Source: Nitrospirillum pindoramense (GTDB lineage Bacteria > Pseudomonadota > Alphaproteobacteria > Azospirillales > Azospirillaceae). From it: a stretch of 64,000 bases of DNA. The translations under genes were made by a program, and so were the position numbers. This document shows, in pieces, positions 50,099 through 58,473 of the stretch; the first letter of the stretch is position 1; each line of letters starts with the position of its first letter. The notes under the pieces were generated by a model that saw nothing but the letters and a program-made list of their open reading frames with translations, searched no databases and was not told where the DNA came from. The DNA is taken from the NCBI RefSeq assembly GCF_007827955.1, contig NZ_VITR01000012.1:124001-188000 (forward strand), read 5' to 3'.

Positions 50099-50124
50099 CG
50101 TACTTCCACGCTGTCGCTGATCTA

Positions 50125-51990
50125 TTAGAACAGCTTGAGGATGGACTGCTGAGCCTGGTTGGCCAAGGAGAGGGTGGTGACACCCAGCGACTGCTTGGTC
50201 TGCAGGGCCAGCAACTGGGCGCCGGCTTCGTTCTGGTCCACCTGCGTCAGGTTGTCGGCGCCATCCTGCAACACGTTGTTGAACGCGCTCGTGAAGTCGG
50301 AGCGGGTCTGGACGATGTTCAGGTTGGTGCTGAGCGTCTGGGAGGCGGCGCGCAGGACGTTGGTGGCGTTGGTCAGCTGCGCCGAGGCCTTGTCGATGTC
50401 CGCCCGGTCCAGGAAGTTGTTCTGGGCGTAGTCGATGGCCAGGCCTTGGCCCGAGGTGGTGATGTTGGTCGCCGCAACGGTGATGCTGCTGCTGTTGTCC
50501 GCGTTGAACTGGACGCTCAGGTCGTTCGACGTACCCGCCGCCGTGGTCTGCGCGGTGGTGACGTTCGCCGCACCAGCGGCACTCGCCGCCAGGATGACGT
50601 TGCTCGCGGCCACGTTCAGTCGGACGGTGCCGGTGCTGAACGAGAAGGCGTTTTCACCATCCGCCAGCTTGGAGTCACCCCGCTGGTTGGCGCCGGAACG
50701 GGTCACGGAGACACCGTTCAGGTCGGTGGCGGTGACGGCGACGTCCACGTTCTTTTCGATGGTGGAGGTGCCGTTACCATTCGTGCCCAGGGCTTCCAGC
50801 GACGCGCGGTCGACGGTGAAAGACACCACGGTACCCGACGAGAAGGAAATGGAAACATCCTTCGTCAGGGCGTTGGATGCCGAGGTACCCAGGGTGAAGG
50901 TGTTGGCGGTGCCAGTGGTACCGGGCGCCGACAGCGTGAAGCTGTTGGAAGTACCACCGGGATTCGAAGCCGTGAAGGTGGACAGCGAACCGCCGGCGGC
51001 CGTAGCCGCATTGATCTTGTTGTACAAGCCAACGGCGATGTTCTTCTCACGGGTGGCAGCGTCAGACGCCGTCACGTCACCGGCCGACGCGGTGTAGGTG
51101 AAGGAGGTGCCGTTGACCGTGGCGGTGAAGGTGTCGCCCTTATCGACGTTGCCGGTGATGGTGATCGTCGACGTCTGCTTCGTGCCGGACACGCCGGGGG
51201 TGGACAGCGTGTTCGAGACCGCCTGGGTGTTGTCGAAGAAGTTGATGGTCCGCGACTCGTCGCCTTCCGTCACCACCACGCTGCGGGTCTGGCCGACCGC
51301 GCCGCGCGTCTGGATCGAGATGTCGGAGAAGTTGCCGGTGGTGCTGCTCAGCTTGCCGGAAACCTTCAGGCCGAACACGCCACGCGCCGTCTCGGCATTG
51401 GCGATGTCGCCGGCGTCGCCGGTGATCGCACCGGTGCCGGAGACGCGCACCGAATAGGTGTCGGCCGAGGTGATGTTGGTGACGCGGGTGTTGGAAATCG
51501 CCGTGATGGAGTTGGCCGTGGCGACCGAGGTCGAGGTGGCGGCGAAGGACTGGCCATTACCGGCGACCAGGTTCTTGCCCGAGTAGCCGCTGTCGCCAGC
51601 CAGCTTGTCGATCTGGTCCTTGATGCCGTTGAACTGGTCGGCCAGCGACTTACGGGTCGCGATGGAGCTGGCGTCCGTACCCAGGTTGGAATACGCGGTC
51701 GTCAACAGGCCCTGGGCCTGGGTGACCAGCGACTGGATGGAGGTGATGCCCTGGCTGCCCGCCTTGATGGTGTTGACGGCTTGCGTCATGCCATCCTTCA
51801 GGGTGGACAGATCGCTCGCGCGCTGATTCAGGCTCTGCGCGGCGAAGAAAGCAGTGGGACCGTCAAGGGCGGAATTGACCTTGTTGCCGGTCGCCAGCTG
51901 GTTTTCCAGCTTGCTGGTAGCGGTATTGGTCTGCTGCAGCAGCAGCAGGTTGGTCCGCATGCTGGACGAAAGCTGAACGGCGTCAGACAT
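50125..51990 (-). CDS. fliC: Flagellin
   Basis: 621 residues, AAAGGAG before ATG. The N-terminal D0/D1 part (to about 140) has L-S-S-S-M-R-T-N-L-L-L-L-Q-Q-T-N, N-S-A-L-D-G-P-T-A-F-F-A-A-Q and the C-terminal part (from about 535) ends L-G-V-T-T-L-S-L-A-N-Q-A-Q-Q-S-I-L-K-L-F, both of the alphaproteobacterial type. The middle of about 390 residues is Ser/Thr/Asn/Ala-rich, beta-structured, and includes a DUF1522-like region (G-D-T-F-T-A-T-V-N-G). It offers many sites for O-glycosylation. Cys is absent. Next to flbT and between glycosyltransferase-like genes it is probably the polar or lateral filament subunit and is likely decorated. Confidence 0.95.
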   Translation of the reverse strand: MSDAVQLSSSMRTNLLLLQQTNTATSKLENQLATGNKVNSALDGPTAFFAAQSLNQRASDLSTLKDGMTQAVNTIKAGSQGITSIQSLVTQAQGLLTTAYSNLGTDASSIATRKSLADQFNGIKDQIDKLAGDSGYSGKNLVAGNGQSFAATSTSVATANSITAISNTRVTNITSADTYSVRVSGTGAITGDAGDIANAETARGVFGLKVSGKLSSTTGNFSDISIQTRGAVGQTRSVVVTEGDESRTINFFDNTQAVSNTLSTPGVSGTKQTSTITITGNVDKGDTFTATVNGTSFTYTASAGDVTASDAATREKNIAVGLYNKINAATAAGGSLSTFTASNPGGTSNSFTLSAPGTTGTANTFTLGTSASNALTKDVSISFSSGTVVSFTVDRASLEALGTNGNGTSTIEKNVDVAVTATDLNGVSVTRSGANQRGDSKLADGENAFSFSTGTVRLNVAASNVILAASAAGAANVTTAQTTAAGTSNDLSVQFNADNSSSITVAATNITTSGQGLAIDYAQNNFLDRADIDKASAQLTNATNVLRAASQTLSTNLNIVQTRSDFTSAFNNVLQDGADNLTQVDQNEAGAQLLALQTKQSLGVTTLSLANQAQQSILKLF

Positions 51991-52118
51991 AAGAAATCTC
52001 CTTTGGAGAGGGTATGTGTCGCCCGAATTTTTCGGGCACGGTAAGTGATGACCTGTTTCTGCGACGGAGTCAAGGCGCGATTGATAAAATTTTAGACATT
52101 CTGTCCACGCCCCTGGGG

Positions 52119-52132
52119 GCTATCGTCGCGCC
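52119..52132 (-). promoter_or_regulatory. Candidate sigma-54 promoter of flagellin
   Basis: On the minus strand CTGGCGCG-N4-TAGCC gives the GG-N10-GC spacing of a -24/-12 promoter; the -24 part is good, the -12 part has one mismatch. It would give a 5' untranslated region of about 115 bases, long enough for FlbT action. Caulobacter flagellin genes use sigma-54, but use here is not shown. Confidence 0.35.
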
Positions 52133-52179
52133 AGTCTCTGCCGTCAGCGTTTAATACAGTATCAATCGTTGAGGGAACA

Positions 52180-54126
52180 TTAACATGGATCAAGCTGGGA
52201 AGGTGGATTAACCCGGATCGCTAGATCGGTGGCGACCTGCCGCATGACCGGGCCCCAATCATCGCGCGTTTCCTGCCGATACAGCCGCGCGCTGGGATAC
52301 CAGTCGCTATCGGTCCGCCCCAGGCCCCAGCGCCAGTCGGGCGACCGGGGCAGGACCACCCAGACGGGACGGCCCAGGGCGCCCGCCAGGTGCACCGGCG
52401 CCGTGCAGGAACTGATCAACAGATCGACTTCCATCAGGATGGCCGCGGTATCGGCGAAATCCTGGATATCCGGGGCCAGGTCGGTGAAGGCGTCGGGAAG
52501 GGGGGTGGTGGTCAGGTCGCGCCGCCCGTCCCCCATCTGCAGACTGAAGAAATGGGCGCCCGGCACCTGAAGCACCGGCGCGAACGCCGGCAGGCGGGGG
52601 GAACGCCAGCGGTCGCCGGTGAAGTTGGGATTGCCGGCCCATACCAGCGCCACCTTCAAGGCCCCCCGCAGGGGGGAGGACCTTGCTGTGGCCTGTGCCA
52701 GCCGATCACGCCACCGCACCCGCAGCGAGTCGTCGGCGTGAAGGTAGGGCACTTTGCTGGGAATGGGGGTGACGCCGGCTTGGAACAGACCGGGCAGGCT
52801 CATGATCGGACATTGCAGATCGAAGGGGGGCAGCGGCTGGTCGGTGGGTGCCAGCTCCAACCGGCCGGGCTCGACCAGATCCTGCATCAGGCCGACCAGC
52901 TCCGGCGGCGTCTCCAGCAGTACCCGTCCCCCCATCGCCGCCACCGCCGGCAGATACCGCGCGACCATCAGCACATCACCCAGGCCCTGTTCGACATGCA
53001 CCAGCAGCGTGCGGCCAGGGAAGGGCGTGCCCTCCCAGGCGGGGCGGTCGAAGGTGCGCAGGGGATTGGTGCGGCTGTGGCGGCGCCATTCGTAGAGCGG
53101 CCAGCCCTGGGCGAAGCGTCCCAGCAGCAGCGACACCAGCGCCAGGTTCCAGTTTGCCTCGACCCCGCTGGGATGGATCGCCAGCGCCCTTTCCGCCGCC
53201 GCCGCCGCGTCCTCGAACCGTCCCAACTCATAGAGGACGGCGCCCAGCGCGGTCCAGGCGCGATGAAAAGAGGGATCCAGGGCCAACGCCCGGTGATAGG
53301 CGTCGGCCGCCCCGTGCAGGTCATCCACGGCATGCCGGCCCATGCCGACGTTCAGCCATCCGCCCACGAACGCGGGGTTCAGCCTTACGGCCTCTTGATA
53401 GGCGGCCAGGGCCTCGACCGGCTGGTTCAACTCCGCCAGGACCGTCCCCAGGTTGGTGTGCAATTCCGGCACCTTGGGGAACAACGCCAGCGCCTGGCGA
53501 TAGCGGGCGGCCGCTTCGTCGAGCCGCTTCGCCGCCTTCAGCGCACCGCCCAGATTGGATAGGGCCTCGCCATAGCGTGGGTCGGCCGCGACAGCGGACT
53601 CGAAGGCGGAGATCGCCTCCTCTCGCCGCCCGGCCGCCAGCAAACCGGCGCCCAGGCTGTTCCACAGCGTCGGCTTGGGCGACAGGCCGGCGGTCCGCAA
53701 TACGGCCACGGCCTGCTCATCATGCGACAGTGCCGCGGCCATGTCCCCGCGCGCCCGAAGGGCTTTGGCCCCCTCCTCCAGCATTTCCGCGAGGGCGGCC
53801 GCGGCCTCGCCATGCCTGGGCTCCGCCGCCAGCACCTCGCGATACAAGGTTTCGGCGGTGGCCCGTCCGCCCATGGTCCGGTGCACGGCGGCGAGGAGGG
53901 CGGTGATGACCGTCGCCTTTGGCGCCAGGTAACGCGCCCGTTCCAGGCGGGGCAGGGCCGCGCCAGGGTCGCCACGCAGGTGGGCCGCCGCCCCCCACAG
54001 GAACAACGCCTGCACATGGTCAGGCGCCATCGCCACGACCCTGCCGTACAGCGCCTCCGCTTCCGCCAGGCGGCCGGCATCATGATGGCTCAGCGCCAGC
54101 GTCAGCGTGTCTTCAACGGTAGCCAT
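52180..54126 (-). CDS. TPR protein with C-terminal glycosyltransferase-like domain, copy 1
   Basis: 648 residues from the ATG at 54126; no strong ribosome site. The N-terminal half is a row of tetratricopeptide repeats (about 5-345; units such as A-L-S-N-L-G-G-A-L-K and A-L-A-L-D-P-S-F-H-R-A-W). The C-terminal half is GT-B-like (G-L-G-D-V-L-M-V-A-R-Y-L-P and P-V-H-L-A-G-A-L-G-R-P-V-W-V-V). TPR-GT proteins of this shape are found beside flagellin genes in Azospirillum, Magnetospirillum and relatives and may glycosylate flagellin, as GT41-like enzymes. In the usual D-T-A-x-x-H-L-A-G motif the Asp is replaced by Cys574 (S-C-T-A-P-V-H-L-A-G), so activity may differ from that of copy 2. Confidence 0.8.
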   Translation of the reverse strand: MATVEDTLTLALSHHDAGRLAEAEALYGRVVAMAPDHVQALFLWGAAAHLRGDPGAALPRLERARYLAPKATVITALLAAVHRTMGGRATAETLYREVLAAEPRHGEAAAALAEMLEEGAKALRARGDMAAALSHDEQAVAVLRTAGLSPKPTLWNSLGAGLLAAGRREEAISAFESAVAADPRYGEALSNLGGALKAAKRLDEAAARYRQALALFPKVPELHTNLGTVLAELNQPVEALAAYQEAVRLNPAFVGGWLNVGMGRHAVDDLHGAADAYHRALALDPSFHRAWTALGAVLYELGRFEDAAAAAERALAIHPSGVEANWNLALVSLLLGRFAQGWPLYEWRRHSRTNPLRTFDRPAWEGTPFPGRTLLVHVEQGLGDVLMVARYLPAVAAMGGRVLLETPPELVGLMQDLVEPGRLELAPTDQPLPPFDLQCPIMSLPGLFQAGVTPIPSKVPYLHADDSLRVRWRDRLAQATARSSPLRGALKVALVWAGNPNFTGDRWRSPRLPAFAPVLQVPGAHFFSLQMGDGRRDLTTTPLPDAFTDLAPDIQDFADTAAILMEVDLLISSCTAPVHLAGALGRPVWVVLPRSPDWRWGLGRTDSDWYPSARLYRQETRDDWGPVMRQVATDLAIRVNPPSQLDPC

Positions 54127-54270
54127 GGTGATCGTGCCATCCCGGCGCTGCGCATGCGGTTGTGGGGGCAGCATGGCCGGCCCGGCCCCGGCGTTTCAAA
54201 ACAAATCGCGCGGAAAGGGCCCAAGAAGGCTCAGGAGGAGGGGTATGAAGAAACCTGCGGAGGGATGCGC

Positions 54271-54876
54271 TCAGGCCATCACATTCACGGCGGCCGCGCC
54301 CAAGGTGACGGCGGCAACGGTGGCGCTGATCAGGGCACTGCCGGAGCCGCCTGTAGAAGCGCCCCCTAGGGAACCGCCTCCTATGGAACCGCCGCCCGTG
54401 GAACCTCTGGACGTCGCCGTTCCGCCGCTTGACGAACCGGCGCTGGCACCGGCTGACGCGGCCGTCGTGTCCGTGGCCCCGGTTTCCGAGGGGACGTTGG
54501 ACGGCGCCGCGACGTCGGCCACAAGCGGATTCCCGCCCTGATACCGCGCCGCCCCCGTGGCCCGCAGGCGGTACTGTTCCACCACATGGCGGGAGGGAAT
54601 CTGATACTCCACAGCGCCCGTGACACTATCGCGGAACTGGGTGATGGCGATGGCCGCCTGGCTGTCATAAGACACGACGGGGCTGATGTAGGCGGGGGCC
54701 GAAAGGCGCGGGGCCGTCTCCCCGCCCGAGGCCGTTCCGGCCGCCGTATCGGTGCCCGCCTTGGTCCCGCCCGGCTCAGCCGTGGCGTCGTTGGCGGCAT
54801 AACCCAGGGTTCCCACAGTCCCGTTGGGGACCTGGGCATAAGCAGAGCCGGTGCTCAACACGCCATCCAGTGCCAT
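54271..54876 (-). CDS. FlaG-like flagellar accessory protein (tentative)
   Basis: 201 residues from the ATG at 54876 (AAGGA about 10 bases before). Low-complexity Ala/Gly/Thr first part, then a conserved-looking core S-P-V-V-S-Y-D-S-Q-A-A-I-A-I-T-Q-F-R-D-S-V-T-G and V-E-Y-Q-I-P-S, which matches the FlaG pattern of a strand pair, D-x-x-T-G and Q-I-P. It ends in a Ser/Gly-rich linker (S-S-G-G ... G-G-G) and a hydrophobic tail. FlaG limits filament length in several bacteria; the tail here is unlike FlaG. The position between TPR-glycosyltransferases and near flagellin supports a flagellar role. Confidence 0.5.
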   Translation of the reverse strand: MALDGVLSTGSAYAQVPNGTVGTLGYAANDATAEPGGTKAGTDTAAGTASGGETAPRLSAPAYISPVVSYDSQAAIAITQFRDSVTGAVEYQIPSRHVVEQYRLRATGAARYQGGNPLVADVAAPSNVPSETGATDTTAASAGASAGSSSGGTATSRGSTGGGSIGGGSLGGASTGGSGSALISATVAAVTLGAAAVNVMA

Positions 54877-55221
54877 GGACTCGGGTCCTTGGTTAGGAGA
54901 CAAAGGAAATATTCACCATCCCCCGATAAAGGGGACATGGGCAGGCCAGGAAGACATCGGTTCAATCCCCTTGTTCCACCCTTGGTGCCGAGGGCCTTAC
55001 CGGAAATGAATTCCTGCGAAAGAGCCGATGGCGAGGGGGCCGGGGTGGCGGATTCACGCCACGATAAATTTTTCAACAACAACTTTAACAAAATTGACGC
55101 CGCTGCACAAATTTTTTCCGCAACTCTACCGTTAGTGTAAGGCCATGCCCCGCACGCGGGCGCCCGTGATTGCGGTGACGCCTGGCCCTCGAGCTGGATA
55201 TGTGGGGAAATTATATATAAT
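54877..55221. other. AT-richer intergenic region with palindromes
   Basis: 345 bp between two minus-strand genes, clearly poorer in GC than its surroundings. It contains GTGGCG-GATTCA-CGCCAC (55045-55062), a T/A-rich stretch 55063-55120 and the perfect palindrome AATTATATATAATT (55209-55222) touching the stop codon of the next gene. It is the presumed promoter region for the FlaG-like gene. No sigma-28 or sigma-54 sequence could be assigned with confidence. Confidence 0.4.
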
Positions 55222-57273
55222 TCAATGACTTGCCCTAAGGGCCAAATCTTCGGCGACTTGCTGGATCGTGGGGGCCCAATCACCCCAAACCCTTTGGCGG
55301 TATAAGCGCAGGGTCGGATACCAGGGGCTGTCGGTCCGGTCGCGCAGCCAGCGCCAGCAGCCGTCGATGCGGGATAGCACCCATACGGGCCGCCCCAGCG
55401 CCCCCGCCAGGTGGGTCACCGCCGTGTCCACCGTGATCACCAGGTCCAGGCAGGACAGCAGGGCGGCGGTGTCGGCGAAGTCGCCCAATGCCGCCGTCCA
55501 GTCCAGCAGGGGGAAGGGGGCGCCACCGGCCTGCGCCGCCGCCTGGCCTTTCTGCAAGCTGACGAAGCGGACATCGGGGACGGCGGCGAGGGGGGCCAAA
55601 GCCGCCAGCGGCAGGCTGCGCCGCCGGTCGATCAGGGCCGACACCGGATCGTCCGGCCGGGGATCGCCGGACCAAACCAGGCCAACGGCCCGCATGCCGC
55701 TGGGTACCGCCTGCGCCAATCGGTCGCGCCACGCGGCCGGCGACGGTGGCGCCAGGTAGGGGCAGAAAGCGGGGATGCTCTCCAGCGTGGTGCCCAGGCG
55801 ATACGGCAGGCTCATGAGCGAGACGCGGGCGTCCCAGTCGGTGGCGTGGATCGCTGCGCCGGGCGGCAGCACCGTCACGCCGGGCAGGCTGATCGCCATC
55901 AGCCGCGCCAGCGCCGGCTGCACGTTCAGGCCGACCTGGACCAAACCCAGGCGTTGCGCCGCCGCCTGAAGCAGGGGCGCGTACCGGACGAATTGCAGCG
56001 TGTCGCCATGACCCTGTTCCGCATGCAGCAAAAGGCGGATGGGCCCCGTCGTCGCGCCGGGGCCCTGCCACTCCGGGATGGCGGCCAGGGCGGGCTCCAG
56101 CGGCGGCATGTGGCCGGTGTGATGACGCCACTCGTAGTCCTGCCAGCCGGTGACGAAGTCCCCTGCCATCAGGCGGGCCAGAGATCGCTGCCAGCGCACC
56201 GCGGCATCATCCGGCGCCAGGGTCAGCGCCTGGGCATAGCGCGCTTCCGCGCCGGCATCGTCGCCTTGGTCCTTCAGCACCGTGGCCAGATTGGTCAGCG
56301 GCCGGTGGTCACCCGCGGCGGCGGCGGCGGCACGGGTCAACGTCTCCGCCGCATCGGCCAACCGGCCCTGGGCATGAAGCAGCACCCCCCGATGGTTCAA
56401 GGTCTCCGCCCGGCCGGGCTCCAGGGCCTCGGCCTGATCCAACATCGTCGCCGCTTCGCTGAAACGGCCCAGGCGGGTTTCCAGGAAGCCGAGGTTGATC
56501 AGGATCTCGACCGTCTCCTCCACCGCGCCGGGAAGGGACAGGGCCCGGCGCAGGGCATCAGCGGCTGGTTCCATCTGGTTCATCGCCATCAGCGCCACGC
56601 CCAGCCGGGCCCAGCCGTCGCGCCGGCCGGGGGCCTGTTCCACCGCGCGGCGGGCCAGGTCGGCGGCTGCCGCCGGCCGGTCGCCGTCGAGATGGCGGAC
56701 AGCCTGGTTCAGCCACACGCTCACCAGGTTGCGGGCCGCTCCGGCATGGTCGGGCCGCCGGCGCAGAACCTCGGTGAACGCCGCCTCCGCCTCGTCCGGC
56801 AGGCCGGCCTTGACCAGCATCACCGCCAGATCGTCCAGGGTGTCCACATCCTGGGGCGCCAGGGCCACCGCCGCCCGCAGGGCCGACAGCGCCGCCGGCA
56901 TGTCCCCCGTGGCGGCCAGGGCGCGGCCGCGTCGCCGTTGCCAGCCGGCGGCCTGGGCGGCCGCTGGCGCCAAGGCCAGGGCCCGGCCCAGGCATTCCGC
57001 CTCCAGCGCCGGGCGTCCCAGCGTGGCGGCGGCATCGGCCTGGGTGGCGTGAAAGGTGGGGGCGCCGGGATTGACCCGTGTGGCCTGGCTGGCCAAGTCC
57101 ATCGCCTCGTCCCCCCGGTCCGTCTGCAGGCAGAGCAGCGCCAGCAGGTTCAGGGCGTCCCCCTCCGCTGGGGCCACCTCCAGGATGCGGCGGTAGATCA
57201 CCTCGGCGTGGCCCAGGGCGCCTTCGCGGTGGTGGCGCAAGGCCTCGTTCAGGGCTTCGGCGACGGTGGCCAT
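55222..57273 (-). CDS. TPR protein with C-terminal glycosyltransferase-like domain, copy 2
   Basis: 683 residues, ATG at 57273. The start M-A-T-V-A-E-A-L resembles that of copy 1 (M-A-T-V-E-D-T-L). TPR units run to about 375 (A-L-N-L-L-A-L-L-C-L-Q, L-N-H-R-G-V-L-L-H-A-Q-G-R). A GT-B-like half follows, with H-A-E-Q-G-H-G-D-T-L-Q-F-V-R-Y and the intact motif V-D616-T-A-V-T-H-L-A-G-A-L-G-R-P-V-W-V-L, then W-Y-P-T-L-R-L-Y-R-Q as in copy 1. Probable role: transfer of sugar to flagellin or another surface protein. It is the better candidate for the active enzyme of the pair. Confidence 0.82.
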   Translation of the reverse strand: MATVAEALNEALRHHREGALGHAEVIYRRILEVAPAEGDALNLLALLCLQTDRGDEAMDLASQATRVNPGAPTFHATQADAAATLGRPALEAECLGRALALAPAAAQAAGWQRRRGRALAATGDMPAALSALRAAVALAPQDVDTLDDLAVMLVKAGLPDEAEAAFTEVLRRRPDHAGAARNLVSVWLNQAVRHLDGDRPAAAADLARRAVEQAPGRRDGWARLGVALMAMNQMEPAADALRRALSLPGAVEETVEILINLGFLETRLGRFSEAATMLDQAEALEPGRAETLNHRGVLLHAQGRLADAAETLTRAAAAAAGDHRPLTNLATVLKDQGDDAGAEARYAQALTLAPDDAAVRWQRSLARLMAGDFVTGWQDYEWRHHTGHMPPLEPALAAIPEWQGPGATTGPIRLLLHAEQGHGDTLQFVRYAPLLQAAAQRLGLVQVGLNVQPALARLMAISLPGVTVLPPGAAIHATDWDARVSLMSLPYRLGTTLESIPAFCPYLAPPSPAAWRDRLAQAVPSGMRAVGLVWSGDPRPDDPVSALIDRRRSLPLAALAPLAAVPDVRFVSLQKGQAAAQAGGAPFPLLDWTAALGDFADTAALLSCLDLVITVDTAVTHLAGALGRPVWVLSRIDGCWRWLRDRTDSPWYPTLRLYRQRVWGDWAPTIQQVAEDLALRASH

Positions 57274-57334
57274 GGGTGGCTTTCTTTAAGGGACTGGGGG
57301 CTTTAACGGGCGTCCAGGGGGCGGTGGTGCCGGA

Positions 57335-58087
57335 TCAGCCCCGGGCCACGGCGCGGTCGGAGACGAAGGGATTGGTGCGCCGTTCCTGTCCGAAGGTCGA
57401 CGGCTCGCCATGCCCGGGCAGGAAGGTGATGTCGTCGCCCAGGGGGAATAGCTTTTCCCGGATTGAGCGGATCAGTGCCGCATGGTCGCCCCGGGGAAAG
57501 TCGGTGCGGCCGATGGAACCCTGGAAGATGACGTCGCCCACGATGGCCAGGCGCGACGGCTGATGGATGAAGACGACGTGCCCGGGGGTATGGCCAGGGC
57601 AATGCAGCACATCCAGGACCAGGTCGCCCACGGCCACGGTGTCTCCGTCGCCCAGCCATCGGGTGGGCGTGAAAGGCTTGGCATGCAGCATGCCGTACTT
57701 GGCCCCGTCCTCCGGCAGGCGGTCGATCCAGAACTTGTCCTCTTGCTGCGGTCCATCGACCGGCACGCCGGTCCTGGCCGTCAGGTCGGCGACGGCGGCG
57801 GCGTGGTCGACATGGCCATGCGTCACCAGGATGCGTTCCAGCGTCAGTCCCTGGCGCGCCAGGAATTCCTCGATCTGGGTGACGCCGTCGCCGGGGTCGA
57901 CCACCGCGGCCCGCTTGGTGGCGGTGCACCACAGGATGGAGCAGTTCTGCTGGAAGGGCGTCACCGGCAGGATGGCGACCTTCAGCGGCGGCATGCCTGG
58001 CGCTGACGGCCCCGGTGCGGTCGACGCGGGGGGAACGGTCTGGTCCGGCATGACTGGCCTCGACTGTGGCGTGGTGATGTCCGTCAT
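57335..58087 (-). CDS. MBL-fold metallo-hydrolase (glyoxalase II-like)
   Basis: 250 residues from the ATG at 58087; the family start M-P-P-L-K-V-A-I-L-P-V-T-P-F-Q-Q-N-C lies at 57994, an equally possible start, and the 31 residues before it are low in pattern. Metal ligands: T-H-G-H-V-D-H (HxHxDH), H in C-P-G-H-T-P-G-H, D in V-G-D-V-I-F and H in L-P-G-H-G-E-P. This is the YcbL/GloB-type hydrolase group, cytoplasmic, two zinc or iron ions, acting on thioesters such as lactoylglutathione. It is 61 bp past the TPR gene's start on the same strand and not obviously linked to it. Confidence 0.92.
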   Translation of the reverse strand: MTDITTPQSRPVMPDQTVPPASTAPGPSAPGMPPLKVAILPVTPFQQNCSILWCTATKRAAVVDPGDGVTQIEEFLARQGLTLERILVTHGHVDHAAAVADLTARTGVPVDGPQQEDKFWIDRLPEDGAKYGMLHAKPFTPTRWLGDGDTVAVGDLVLDVLHCPGHTPGHVVFIHQPSRLAIVGDVIFQGSIGRTDFPRGDHAALIRSIREKLFPLGDDITFLPGHGEPSTFGQERRTNPFVSDRAVARG

Positions 58088-58473
58088 ACCCCGACGGCCG
58101 GCGTCTGGTCCAGGTCTAGGCAACGCGCGCACCCAGGCACCCGCGGCGCGGGCGGGCCGTGGGCATGGCGAAAGCGATGAGAAGATTGAGAAATGCAAGA
58201 CTGGACACTGTTTACCTATATTACCGCGGGTGCCGTCCAATGATGTCGCGGGGCAGCGGAAAAAGAGGTCGCGTCCTGCCCTAATCATGGCCGGTCCCCG
58301 TGGCGTTCAAAACGCCGTTGTGCCCGCCATGAAGTTCAACCCAGCAGCCGATTACAGCGTTGGGGTTAGCCCTTTTTGCCGTCGGCCATCTGGCCTATGA
58401 CTGCGCCGCTGGTAGCGAATCCTTAAGCTCTTCCGCCCAAACTTCGACCCAAGGGCACGGGGGAGTGGGGTTT

